Assembly: GCF_016863035.1 (NCBI RefSeq)
Contig: NZ_BOOC01000038.1
Location: 1-62,164, forward strand
Direction: 5' to 3'
From: Microbispora corallina
GTDB lineage: Bacteria > Actinomycetota > Actinomycetes > Streptosporangiales > Streptosporangiaceae
DNA length: 62,164 bases
The notes under the pieces are model-generated. The model ran no database searches. It saw nothing but the letters and a program-made list of their open reading frames with translations, and had not been told where the DNA came from. Below are positions 1-7,621 of this stretch, in pieces. Made by a program: the position numbers and the translations under genes. The first letter of the stretch is position 1; the number at the start of each line of letters is the position of its first letter.

Positions 1-149
1 CGGGCGCCCGCCTGCCGACGTTCGAGCGCCTCAGCGCGGACGGGTACGACTTCGACCTCGACGCCCTGTTCGACTTCGGGCTGCAGCGTCTCCTCGACGG
101 CATCGCGACGCTCCTCCGCCAGTCGGACCAGGACACCGCACAGCTCTGA
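1..149 (+). CDS. TetR-family regulator, C-terminal fragment (5' end outside window)
   Basis: Only the last 48 codons are present, read in the frame starting at base 3 and ending at TGA 147-149. The fragment contains LFDFGLQRLLDGIATLL, which matches the final helix of the tetracycline-repressor-type C-terminal domain (TetR_C_1, typically FEFGLERLLDGI). The TetR protein at 45216-45959 has the same kind of ending (RFRHGLDRILDAIAAL). The DNA-binding half and the target lie upstream of the window. Family assignment rests on this one helix, so the ligand and operator cannot be guessed. Confidence 0.7.
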   Translation, partial: GARLPTFERLSADGYDFDLDALFDFGLQRLLDGIATLLRQSDQDTAQL

Positions 150-233
150 CCTGCCCGTACGCGGCCCTCGCGGCCGTCCGCACCCCGCGCCGCGGACGCC
201 GCGGATCGGGGTGTCAGGGACTCGTCAAGGTTA

Positions 234-263
234 TTGCCCATCAGGGTCAGAACCGGACATAGT
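234..263 (+). promoter_or_regulatory. Putative sigma70-type promoter
   Basis: A TTGCCC box (234-239) and a CATAGT box (258-263) are separated by 18 bases. They lie about 45 bases upstream of a strong Shine-Dalgarno sequence at 296-303. The arrangement would transcribe the small ORF at 310-381 and possibly the membrane protein gene at 628. This is a pattern match only. Confidence 0.35.
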
Positions 264-309
264 GGATGTCGCGACGATCGGCCGGGCATCCGGAGAGGAG
301 GTGGGAACG

Positions 310-381
310 GTGGCGCACCTGGTGCGGAGTGCCGCGTTCCGTCCCCTCCCGTTCACGCCCGCCGGGGGTCGCGTCCCCTAG
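310..381 (+). CDS. Possible 23-residue leader peptide
   Basis: A GTG codon at 310 follows an essentially perfect Shine-Dalgarno (AGGAGGTG, 296-303) with six-base spacing, and opens a 23-codon frame ending at TAG 379-381. The peptide begins VAHLVRSAAFRPLPFTP and contains three arginines and three prolines. I do not recognise it. It could be a regulatory leader peptide for the gene at 628, a small membrane-active peptide, or chance. The ribosome-binding site is better than that of most genes in this window, which is the main argument for it. The rest of 150-627 shows no other convincing gene. Confidence 0.35.
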   Translation: MAHLVRSAAFRPLPFTPAGGRVP

Positions 382-627
382 GTGGCTTCCCTGGGGACAT
401 GTCCGCGACGGGCCGTGCGCGCGAGGCCGGCCCGTCCCGTGCCGCCGTCACCGTGACGTGACGCGGCGACCAGGGGCCTTCCGGTGAACGCGTCCGCGGC
501 GACGACGCGGCTGGGCATGCCGCGCCGGCGCGCCGCGCGGGGCCGCCCCCATCCGGGCGGCCGCGTCCCGGAAGGCCCCATCTCCTCACGGCGGGACGAC
601 CTCGCCGGCCAGTCAAGGAAGCAGACG

Positions 628-1377
628 ATGACACGACCTGTCCGGGCGCCCGGTTCGGCGCCGTCGCGGGTCCCACCCGGCCGCCCGCGCGCCGGCGTAC
701 GAGACCTCGCGCCGCGAGACCCCTCACCGCCGAACGCCTCACCGCGGGACATCCTGCGGGAGGCCGAGCAGGAGACGGCGCGGGAGACGGCGCGGGAGAC
801 GGCGCGGCTGCCGAGGGACGGCGCCGCCGCGGCCGGCTCGCCCGTGCGCGTGGCGCCGGACGCCCCCGTCCTCTTCCGCCCCCGGCCCTCCCGGGGCTAC
901 CTGTCGCTCGCCGTGGTGACGGCGATCCTCGGGTTCTCCGCGGGCAGGAACCTCGCGGCCGGCGACGGACCCGGCCTCGCCGTCGGCCTGGCCCTCTCGC
1001 TCGCGGCCGCGTTCTTCGCCGCGCTGACGCTCAGCTTCCCGCTCATGCGGTACGCGTTGTCGGAGGGCACGCTCACCGCCGGGTACGGCCCGTTCCTGCG
1101 GTACCGCATACGGCTGCCGGACGTCGTCTCGGTGACCAGGACGCCGCTTCTTCCCGGTTCGGTCGTGGCGCTGCTGCTGCCCGGCATCGGCCTGTACGGC
1201 GTTCGCTGCGCGGGCCTCGGCCGGGTCCGCGTGTGCGCGACGAGCGGGTCCTTCTCCGACGTCGTCCTCGTCCGCACGCGCCGGGGCACGAGCTACGCCC
1301 TCACCCCGGCCGACGGCCCCGGCCTGCTCACGGCGCTGCGGCTGCGCGGCGTGCCCGTACGACCCGGAGCCTTCTAG
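628..1377 (+). CDS. PH-domain-like membrane protein (hypothetical)
   Basis: The start is ATG 628, nine bases after AAGGAA; upstream in-frame ATGs at 484 and 520 lack a ribosome site and add low-complexity residues. The 249-residue product has a disordered Arg/Pro/Glu-rich N-terminus with an ETAR repeat encoded by three 12-bp units (about 775-806). Two hydrophobic helices (YLSLAVVTAILGFSAG and LAVGLALSLAAAFFAALTL) and a beta-rich C-terminal domain with a further hydrophobic stretch (VVALLLPGIGLYG) follow. The order of two helices then a sandwich ending in VLVRTRRGTSYALTPADGPGLL resembles bacterial PH-domain membrane proteins (bPH). Function is unknown; a role at the membrane is inference. Confidence 0.55.
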   Translation: MTRPVRAPGSAPSRVPPGRPRAGVRDLAPRDPSPPNASPRDILREAEQETARETARETARLPRDGAAAAGSPVRVAPDAPVLFRPRPSRGYLSLAVVTAILGFSAGRNLAAGDGPGLAVGLALSLAAAFFAALTLSFPLMRYALSEGTLTAGYGPFLRYRIRLPDVVSVTRTPLLPGSVVALLLPGIGLYGVRCAGLGRVRVCATSGSFSDVVLVRTRRGTSYALTPADGPGLLTALRLRGVPVRPGAF

Positions 1378-1465
1378 ACCCGCTCCCCCGTCCCGGCGGG
1401 CCGCGGACGCCTCCTCCCGTGGCGCCCGGCCCGGCCGTCCACCACGACCTCCTGGTGCGCGAAAG

Positions 1466-1520
1466 GGCCCTGGCGGGGTGCGATCCACTGGGCATCCAGG
1501 GCCGCCATCGCCCTTCTTTT
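1466..1520 (+). ncRNA. Hairpin followed by T-rich tract upstream of the Ro60-like gene (candidate structured RNA)
   Basis: GGCCCTGG (1466-1473) and CCAGGGCC (1496-1503) form a perfect 8-bp stem around a 22-base loop, and CTTCTTTT (1513-1520) follows within ten bases. An alternative pairing AAGGGC/GCCCTT (1463-1468 with 1510-1515) competes with it. Bacterial Ro proteins are often encoded next to a Y RNA, so a short structured RNA here would make sense. The tRNA-like T-arm expected of YrlA-type RNAs is not convincingly present. It may equally be the terminator of the preceding gene or a 5' UTR structure. Confidence 0.25.
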
Positions 1521-1560
1521 CTCAGGAGGCCCCCGCACAGAAGCACGGAGTCCCCTTCCC

Positions 1561-2952
1561 ATGACGACATCCGTCCTCACCCGCGTCGAGGCCGACAGGA
1601 AGGAGCTGTTCCTCCTCGTCGTACGGGCCCTCGCCGACGCCGGCGACCCGACCCTGGTGCGGCGTCTGGCCGACGTCGCCGTACGGCTGGCGTCCGCCGA
1701 CGAGGAGTGGACGACCAGGCTGGCCGACTGGATGAGCCGGCATCCGGCTCTCGCCCGCCTGCGGCTGGCCCTCGTCGCCGAGCTGGCGCACGCCAGGATC
1801 CAGGCCCGGGCGACCCGGACCCGGTCGTTCGTCGACCGCGCGCTGCGGCGGGCCGACGAGCCGGGCGAGCTGCTGGCCTACTGGCTCGGCCGGTACGGCC
1901 GCTCGCTCCCCCAGCCGCTGAAGCGCGGCGTGGCCGACGCGGTCGTCCGGCTGTACGACGAGCCGGCCGTGGCCACCTACGACGGCCCGGGAGCCTCCCT
2001 GCGGTTCGCGGACGTGCTCGCGCTGACCCATCCGGTTCCCCGCGACGGGACGCAGTCGGCGCTGTTCGCGCTGACGATCGCCCGCAGGCGCGGCCTCACG
2101 CACGACATCCCGCCGTACCTGACGCTCCTGCGCGCCCGCCGGGAGCTCTACCGGATCGCCGCCGACAGGCGCGCCCCGCTGCTGGACCGGCCGGACGGCG
2201 CCCTGCGGCTCGCCTCGGCCGCCATGACGTGGTCGAGCGTGCGCCGCTGGCTGCTCGGGACCATGACGGGCGCGGCCTGGGCGGCCGTCCTGCCGACCAT
2301 GTCCTACCGGGAGCGGCTCGCCCATCTGGCGGACCTCGACCGGGCGGGGGTCTCCGCCGAGGTCGCCGCGTGGGTCGCGGCCGACCTGGCGGATCCGGCC
2401 TCCGTCGCCCGGGCCGGCGCGACCCCGCTCGACGTCGTGGCCGCCGTGCGCGCGGTTCCTGACTCGCGCTGGTCGGCCCCCCTCGGCCGGGCGCTGGAGT
2501 GGTCGCTGGGGAACGTCCCGGCTCTTCCCGGCCGCACCCTCGTCCTCGTCGACCGGTCCGATCTCATGGCCGGCCCGTGCCCGGCGGCGCGGTCCCTGAC
2601 GCGGGCCGACGCGGCAGCCGTGTTCGGCGCCGCCCTCGCGCTGCGCGCCGTCGCGGCCGATCTCGTGAGCGTCGGCGCCGGCAGCCCCCGCGTGCCGGCC
2701 ACGCCCGGCGACGGACCGCTGGACGTCGTCGCGCGGTTCGGACGGCCGGGCGGCTCCACGGGGCTGGAGCACGCCCTCCGGCGCCACCTCGACGGCCACG
2801 ACCGCGTCGTGATCCTGACCCACCCCTCCAGGGCGGGCGAGGTCGCCGGGACGGTCGCCGGACGCCAGCACGTCGTCACCGCCATCACCGGCGGGGCGTT
2901 CACCGCCATCCCGTACGTCGAGGCGGCCGGCGACGCGTCCTGGCCGTTCTGA
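1561..2952 (+). CDS. Ro60-like protein (TROVE helical repeat plus vWA domain)
   Basis: This is a 463-residue protein. Residues 1 to about 310 are helical repeats with the TROVE-type motif YWLGRYGRSLPQPLKRGVAD (about 109-128). A von Willebrand A-like domain covers about 320-463, beginning GRTLVLVDRSDLM and including GGSTGLEHAL. Ro60/Rsr proteins are ring-shaped RNA chaperones that bind Y RNAs and misfolded RNAs in the cytoplasm. The MIDAS site is altered: the canonical DxSxS is DRSDL here, so the second metal-binding serine is missing, while the downstream GGST threonine remains. The gene stands alone, preceded by a hairpin region and followed by a 13-bp terminator stem. No RNA ligase or exonuclease partner is adjacent. 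The family call is solid; the RNA partner is unknown. Confidence 0.8.
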   Translation: MTTSVLTRVEADRKELFLLVVRALADAGDPTLVRRLADVAVRLASADEEWTTRLADWMSRHPALARLRLALVAELAHARIQARATRTRSFVDRALRRADEPGELLAYWLGRYGRSLPQPLKRGVADAVVRLYDEPAVATYDGPGASLRFADVLALTHPVPRDGTQSALFALTIARRRGLTHDIPPYLTLLRARRELYRIAADRRAPLLDRPDGALRLASAAMTWSSVRRWLLGTMTGAAWAAVLPTMSYRERLAHLADLDRAGVSAEVAAWVAADLADPASVARAGATPLDVVAAVRAVPDSRWSAPLGRALEWSLGNVPALPGRTLVLVDRSDLMAGPCPAARSLTRADAAAVFGAALALRAVAADLVSVGAGSPRVPATPGDGPLDVVARFGRPGGSTGLEHALRRHLDGHDRVVILTHPSRAGEVAGTVAGRQHVVTAITGGAFTAIPYVEAAGDASWPF

Positions 2953-2967
2953 CCCGGAAAGGACCAT

Positions 2968-3003
2968 GGGCCGTCGCCGGCGGGGCACAACCGGTGACGG
3001 CCC
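2968..3003 (+). terminator. Terminator hairpin after the Ro60-like gene
   Basis: GGGCCGTCGCCGG (2968-2980) pairs with CCGGTGACGGCCC (2991-3003). Allowing one G-U pair this is a 13-bp stem with a 10-base loop, starting 16 bases after the stop codon. There is no U-tract, which is common for actinomycete terminators. Confidence 0.6.
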
Positions 3004-3251
3004 GCGCGCCTCGGCAGTACGGGGAGCGGGCCGCCGCGATCGGCGTGATCGGCCGGGGAGGGAGCCCAGCCCGAGCGGGGGCTCCGGCACACCTGGGATC
3101 GACGCCGGCCCCCGACCGGCGACGGCTGTGCCGCCCGCTGTGGGGTCCAGGCCGCGCACCTGGCGGCCCGATTGGCCGGCTTCCCGGGCGGCGCCCGCCG
3201 GTCCGCTTTCCGTGAGCGGTACCGTCGGAGTAACGGGGAGACGTGGTGGTG

Positions 3252-4535
3252 ATGTCCTCAGCCGTCGACTACGAGTCGGTGTTCAAGGCGCTCGCGATCC
3301 CGGTGGCGGTGCTGACGCCGGATGCCGTCATCGTCGCGGTGAACGACGCGTACCTGACGATGACGCGGCGGGCGGAGGCGGACCTGATCGGCAGGTGCGT
3401 CCTCAGCGCGTTCACGTTCAATCCGGACGCCGACGATCCCCCGGCCCTCCGGGGCGACGAGCTCACCCGGGAGTCGCTGGCACGGGCGTTGACGACCGGC
3501 GAGCAGGTGAGGACGCCGGTGCAGAGGTACGACATCGAGACGCCCGGCCACCCCGGGGAGTTCGAGGAGCGGTACCTCAGCGGGGTCACCGTTCCCGTCC
3601 TCGGCCCGGACGGCGAGGTGAGGTGCCTCATCCTCCAGGGCGAGGACATCACCGACTTCCTCCGGCAGCTGAGACTGTGCGGCGAGCACGGGGTGGCCGG
3701 CGTGCGGGCCAGGCTGAAGGAGATGGAGACCGACGTCTACGCCCGCGCCCGCGATCTCCAGGACCTCAACGGCCGTCTCGAACGCGCCTACCGGAAGCAG
3801 TGCGAGACCACGTCGGCGCTGCACGAGGCCGTCGAACGTCAGCGGCGGCTCGTCTTCGACCTCTCCCACGACCTGCGCAACCCGATCGCCGCGCTCCTCG
3901 CCAAACTGGACGTGGCGCTCTCGGATTCGGGCGCCGACCTGCGGCAGAGCCTGTGCCAGCTGGTGCGGGACGTGGAGCGGCTCAACGCGATCGTGGCCGA
4001 CATGCTGGAGCTCGCGCGCCTGGAGACCGCGATCCCCAGCGCCTGCGAGCCGTTCGATCTGGGCCGTCTGGTGCTCGACGAGCTGCAGCGCCAGCCCCTG
4101 ACCGCCCGCGTCGTCCCCCGGGTCGACCCCGGGGTGGCGGTGCGCGCCTGCCCCGTTCGATTCGCCCGGCTCCTGGGCAACCTGCTGTCGAACGCCGACC
4201 GCCACGCGGCCTCGAGCATCGAGGTCGTCGTCACCGCGCACCCTCCCGACGCCGTCCTCGAGGTGGTCGACGACGGGGCCGGCATCGCCCCCGGCGACCG
4301 CGAGAGGATCTTCGAACGGCTCGTCCGCCTGGACGACGCCCGGCGCCGGGACCCCCAGGGGTCCGGGCTCGGCCTGTCCATCGCCCGCGAGATCGCCCAG
4401 AGCTTCGGCGGCCGGCTGTACGCGGACGACTCCCCCACCGGGGCCCGCCTCGTGCTGCGGCTCCCCCTCGCCTCGCCGCAGGACCCGGAGGAGAGCGCCC
4501 CCGCCGACCGGCCCGGTCGTCCAGCGACTCCTTGA
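3252..4535 (+). CDS. PAS-domain sensor histidine kinase (orphan)
   Basis: The 427-residue product is read from ATG 3252, which sits 11 bases after GGGGAG; GTG codons at 3243-3249 are too close to it. A PAS domain (about 5-140) with VNDAYLTMTRRAEADLIGR precedes a coiled linker (about 155-195). The HisKA phospho-acceptor motif is FDLSHDLRNP with His206. The ATPase domain has an N-box (LLGNLLSNADRH), G1 (VDDGAGIAP), an F-box-like FERLVRL and G2 (GSGLGLSIA). There is no transmembrane segment, so it should sense a cytoplasmic cue through PAS. No response regulator is adjacent, so its partner lies elsewhere. A possible promoter for the next gene overlaps its 3' end (TTGACA at 4532-4537). Confidence 0.88.
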   Translation: MSSAVDYESVFKALAIPVAVLTPDAVIVAVNDAYLTMTRRAEADLIGRCVLSAFTFNPDADDPPALRGDELTRESLARALTTGEQVRTPVQRYDIETPGHPGEFEERYLSGVTVPVLGPDGEVRCLILQGEDITDFLRQLRLCGEHGVAGVRARLKEMETDVYARARDLQDLNGRLERAYRKQCETTSALHEAVERQRRLVFDLSHDLRNPIAALLAKLDVALSDSGADLRQSLCQLVRDVERLNAIVADMLELARLETAIPSACEPFDLGRLVLDELQRQPLTARVVPRVDPGVAVRACPVRFARLLGNLLSNADRHAASSIEVVVTAHPPDAVLEVVDDGAGIAPGDRERIFERLVRLDDARRRDPQGSGLGLSIAREIAQSFGGRLYADDSPTGARLVLRLPLASPQDPEESAPADRPGRPATP

Positions 4536-4644
4536 CAGAATCCCTGCGCGGAAAATCAAGAGGCGCGGAGGCATGGCGCGACGGCCGGTCCACAGGGTAA
4601 AAACATCCCAACCCATTTTTCACAACTTGATATAAGGCGGGCCA

Positions 4645-4666
4645 CCGGAGAGAGCGCTCTCTCCGG
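4645..4666. promoter_or_regulatory. 22-bp perfect palindrome, LacI-family-type operator
   Basis: The half-site CCGGAGAGAGC is repeated as a perfect inverted copy with no spacer, centred on AGCGCT. Actinobacterial LacI-family repressors of sugar-utilisation genes (CebR type) bind GAGCGCTC-cored palindromes. The site lies about 125 bases before the start of the secreted beta-helix protein and just after a TATAAG sequence (4631-4636), so it could block its promoter. No cognate LacI gene is adjacent. Confidence 0.65.
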
Positions 4667-4792
4667 CCCGTCCCGGTGGCGTCCAGCCGCCCATCCCCCT
4701 CGAGAGGCAGGTCTATGTCGATCGTGAGCCGCATCGGCACCGGGAGGCTCCGGCCAGGCAGCGCTGCACGCCCAGTGGAAAGGACGAACCGT

Positions 4793-6682
4793 ATGACCAG
4801 CCAGTCTCCTGGCACTGAGAGTCCCGTGAGGCGGCGCTCCCTGCGCCGGCGGGCGGGGCGGGCGGTGACGCTCGGCCTCGTGCTGACGACCGCCGTCCTG
4901 ACGGCGGGGACGGCCGCCGTCGCGGCCTCGCCGCCCCCCGCCGGCGTGGACCTCGGACCGAACGTCACCGTCTTCGACCCGGCCATGCCCGTCGGCGACA
5001 TCCAGGCGAAGCTCGACGCCGCGCACACCGCCCAGGTCGACAACGAGATGGGCACCGACCGCTACGCCTTCTTCTTCAAGCCGGGCACGTACGGCACCGC
5101 GGACCACCCGCTCCAGATCAAGGTCGGCTACTACACGGAGATCGCCGGCCTCGGCGCCTCGCCCACCGACGTCGTGATCAACGGCAAGGTCGAGGTCTAC
5201 AACCGGTGCCTGGAGAACGGCGGCACGAGCAACTGCCTCGCGCTCGTCAACTTCTGGCGCACCCTGTCCAACCTGTCGCTCACCATCAACGCGGCCGGGC
5301 AGGACGGCTGCCGGGCGTCGGCCGACTTCTGGGCCGTCTCCCAGGCCGTGTCCATGCGCCGGCTGAACGTCACCGGCGGCGGCCTGTCGCTGATGGACTA
5401 CTGCACCGCCGGTCCGCAGTACGCCAGCGGCGGCTTCATCGCCGACTCCAGGCTGCCGTCCGTCACCAGCGGCTCGCAGCAGCAGTGGCTGACCCGCAAC
5501 AGCGAGATCGCCGGCTGGTCCAACGGCGTGTGGAACCAGGTCTTCTCCGGTGTCGTCGGCGCTCCGAGCGAGGCCGGCTTCCCCAGCCCGCCCTACACGA
5601 CCCTGGACGCCACTCCCGCGAGCCGGGAGAAGCCGTACCTGTTCCTGGACGCGCAGGGCCGGTACAACGTCCGCGTGCCCGCCGCCCAGCGGAACTCCCG
5701 CGGCGTCTCCTGGGCCGGGGGCCTCACGCCCGGCCGCACCGTGCCGATCTCCGACTTCTTCGTGGCGAAGCCGTCCGACTCGGTGCAGGTCATCAACAGC
5801 CAGCTCGCGCGCGGCAAGAACCTGCTGCTCACGCCCGGTGTCTACGACGTGGCCCGCAGCATCGAGGTCAAGCGCCCCGACACGGTGATCCTCGGCATCG
5901 GCCACGCCACGCTCACCGCGGTCAACGGCGCGACCCCGCTCGACGTCGCCGACGTCCCCGGCGCGATCGTCGCCGGCGTCACGATCGACGCGGGCCTGAA
6001 GGAGTCGCCGGTCCTGCTCCGCGTGGGCAAGGGGCACGGCGGCGGCCGGAGCCGGGCGGACGACCCGACGACCCTGTCCGACGTGTACTTCCGCGTCGGC
6101 GGCCCGCACGTCGGCAAGGCCGGCACCGCCCTCGAGGTGAACAGCGACAACGTGATCATCGACCACACCTGGGTGTGGCGCGCGGACCACGGCGTCGAGG
6201 GCTTCACCGACACCCAGCGCTGGAACACCAACATCGGCCGCTACGGCGCCGTCATCAACGGCGACCATGTCACGGCGACGGGCCTGTTCGTCGAGCACTT
6301 CCAGCGGTACAACACCGTGTGGAACGGCGACGACGGCACGACGATCCTGTACCAGAACGAGCTGCCGTACGACCCGCCGACGCAGGCCGACTGGATGAAC
6401 GGCCCGGTAGAGGGCTACGCCGGCTACAAGGTGGGCGACCTGGTGCGGACGCACAACCTCTACGGCGGCGGCGTCTACGTGTTCAACCAGAACAACCCGT
6501 CGATCCACACCGAGAACGGCTTCGAGGTCCCGCAGACCCCGGGCGTCAGGCTGCACCACATCATGACGGTCAACCTCAGCGCCGGCGTCATCGACCACGT
6601 CGTGAACGGCGTGGGCGCCGCGGCCGACACGACCAAGATCGGTTCGCCGGTGTACGTCGTGGACTACCCGGCCGCGTCGTAG
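4793..6682 (+). CDS. Secreted right-handed beta-helix protein (pectate-lyase-like fold; relatives often labelled 'adenylyl cyclase')
   Basis: The start is ATG 4793, nine bases after GGAAAGGA; two upstream in-frame ATGs (4676, 4715) are poorer. The 629-residue product opens with an Arg-rich Tat-like signal peptide (RRRSLRRRAGRAVTLGLVL, cleavage near AVAAS). The mature part is a repetitive beta-helix in two halves: NVTVFDPAMPVGDIQAKLD and FFFKPGTYGTADHPLQIKVG in the first, DFFVAKPSDSVQVINSQLA and LLLTPGVYDV in the second. These are typical of polysaccharide-active double beta-helix enzymes. Streptomyces homologues carry the name adenylyl cyclase, which this architecture does not support. The likely role is extracellular polysaccharide degradation, in keeping with the operator upstream. 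The substrate is unknown. Confidence 0.7.
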   Translation: MTSQSPGTESPVRRRSLRRRAGRAVTLGLVLTTAVLTAGTAAVAASPPPAGVDLGPNVTVFDPAMPVGDIQAKLDAAHTAQVDNEMGTDRYAFFFKPGTYGTADHPLQIKVGYYTEIAGLGASPTDVVINGKVEVYNRCLENGGTSNCLALVNFWRTLSNLSLTINAAGQDGCRASADFWAVSQAVSMRRLNVTGGGLSLMDYCTAGPQYASGGFIADSRLPSVTSGSQQQWLTRNSEIAGWSNGVWNQVFSGVVGAPSEAGFPSPPYTTLDATPASREKPYLFLDAQGRYNVRVPAAQRNSRGVSWAGGLTPGRTVPISDFFVAKPSDSVQVINSQLARGKNLLLTPGVYDVARSIEVKRPDTVILGIGHATLTAVNGATPLDVADVPGAIVAGVTIDAGLKESPVLLRVGKGHGGGRSRADDPTTLSDVYFRVGGPHVGKAGTALEVNSDNVIIDHTWVWRADHGVEGFTDTQRWNTNIGRYGAVINGDHVTATGLFVEHFQRYNTVWNGDDGTTILYQNELPYDPPTQADWMNGPVEGYAGYKVGDLVRTHNLYGGGVYVFNQNNPSIHTENGFEVPQTPGVRLHHIMTVNLSAGVIDHVVNGVGAAADTTKIGSPVYVVDYPAAS

Positions 6683-6720
6683 ACCCGGCAGGGCGAGACA
6701 GCGCGGCGGCACCGCCGCGA

Positions 6721-6756
6721 CCGGTGGGCCGGAGCGGGCGAGTTCCGGCCCACCGG
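6721..6756 (+). terminator. Strong terminator hairpin after the beta-helix gene
   Basis: CCGGTGGGCCGGA (6721-6733) and TCCGGCCCACCGG (6744-6756) form a perfect 13-bp stem with a 10-base loop, 39 bases after the stop codon. Confidence 0.75.
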
Positions 6757-6812
6757 CATGTCGCGGCCGCCCCCGGCGCTGCCGGGGCGCCGGGAATGTC
6801 GGTGGCGGCTGC

Positions 6813-7262
6813 TTGTATGCGGGTGTGGACACCGGCGGGCGAGGGCTGTTCTGGGACGTGCTGGCGGGGCGCGCGGCGCCGCCGCCGGCGGCCGTGACGC
6901 TGGGCTGGGAGCTGGTCGCGATCGACCCCGAACGGGGAACCATCGAGGTCGCCTTCTCGGCCGGCGAGTCGTTCCTCAACCCCGCCGGCGTGATCCAGGG
7001 CGGTTTCCTCGCGGCGATGCTGGACGACACGATGGGGCCCGCGCTGGTGGCGACCCTGCCGCCGGGGCGGTTCGCGCCGACCCTCGACCTCCACGTGCAG
7101 TTCGTCCGCCCAGCCCGCCCGGGGCGCCTCCTGGGAAAGGGGCGGGTGGTGCACCGGGGCACCGAGGTCTGCCACCTGGCCGGCGAGCTCCTCGACGTCC
7201 AGGGCAGGACGGTGGCGGTCGCCACCGCCACCGCCGTGATCCGGGCCGCCCCCGGCATGTGA
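6813..7262 (+). CDS. PaaI-family hotdog thioesterase
   Basis: Up to 149 residues. The family core is clear: FLNPAGVIQGGFLAAMLDDTMGPAL (about 56-80) carries the N/Q-G-G motif and the helix Asp of PaaI/YdiI-like acyl-CoA thioesterases, followed by TLDLHVQFVRPARPGRL and a beta strand ending VATATAVI. These enzymes hydrolyse acyl- or aryl-acyl-CoA thioesters in the cytoplasm. The start is uncertain: TTG 6813 and GTG 6825 are both possible and neither has a clear ribosome site. It stands alone between a terminator and the next intergenic region, so its CoA substrate cannot be inferred from neighbours. Confidence 0.75.
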   Translation: MYAGVDTGGRGLFWDVLAGRAAPPPAAVTLGWELVAIDPERGTIEVAFSAGESFLNPAGVIQGGFLAAMLDDTMGPALVATLPPGRFAPTLDLHVQFVRPARPGRLLGKGRVVHRGTEVCHLAGELLDVQGRTVAVATATAVIRAAPGM

Positions 7263-7340
7263 ACCGCCGTCCCGGCATGGCGAGCCCCCGGCCGGGCCGT
7301 CCCGGCCTTCGAGTCCCGCCGGCGGGCGCCGCGTCGTGCT

Positions 7341-7581
7341 GTGCTGGACAACTTCGACCGGGCCTTTGGAGCCCACTTTCGCGAAGTCCTCGACTCCGAG
7401 GACGAACTCAAGGAATGGGCGGCCAGAATCGCGATTCTGGCCGACCGTACGGCGACAGCACGTTTCGACCGACAACTGCTGCGCCGACAATATCCAGCGC
7501 AACACGGGACGGCTGACCGAACTGCTCGAGGAACGCGGCGCCGGCGGCCGGAAAATCGCTCGCACCTCCGTGACCCGCTGA
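7341..7581 (+). pseudogene. Possible decayed or frameshifted small ORF upstream of an ABC exporter
   Basis: From GTG 7341 one frame reads LDNFDRAFGAHFREVLDSED and on through ELKEWAARIAILADR, then degenerates into Arg-rich sequence. A second frame over 7490-7581 reads DNIQRNTGRLTELLEERGAG and ends at TGA. Together they look like one helical protein broken by a frameshift near 7450-7490, but I do not recognise the family. A 24-bp palindrome at 7420-7443 sits inside it, so the region may instead be regulatory. The rest of 7263-7621 holds nothing else I can name. Confidence 0.25.
7420..7443. promoter_or_regulatory. 24-bp perfect palindrome (possible operator)
   Basis: The half-site CGGCCAGAATCG is followed directly by its exact inverted copy. 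Perfect symmetry over 24 bases with an A/T-containing centre is typical of dimeric repressor sites. It lies 179 bases upstream of the ABC exporter start. No regulator gene is adjacent. Confidence 0.45.
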
Positions 7582-7621
7582 GGCAGCATGGCCCGGGCGG
7601 CGTCGGTATTCGGGAGGGCTG

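Noticed and set aside
1478..1490. T-loop-like sequence GGTGCGATCC upstream of the Ro60-like gene
   Set aside because: It lacks the second T of the TTCGA loop and the flanking five-base stem does not pair, so it cannot be called a tRNA-like domain or Y RNA on sequence alone.
1522..3159. Long minus-strand frame opposite the Ro60-like gene (and similar antisense frames at 4556-7654 and 29568-32486)
   Set aside because: All are shadows of well-supported plus-strand genes, with Arg/Gly/Val-rich low-complexity translations and no ribosome-binding sites.
7329..7341. The 12-base string CGTCGTGCTGTG occurring here and at 9537-9548
   Set aside because: It precedes both the ABC exporter region and corA, which hinted at a shared promoter, but no consensus spacing to a second box is found and two copies can occur by chance.
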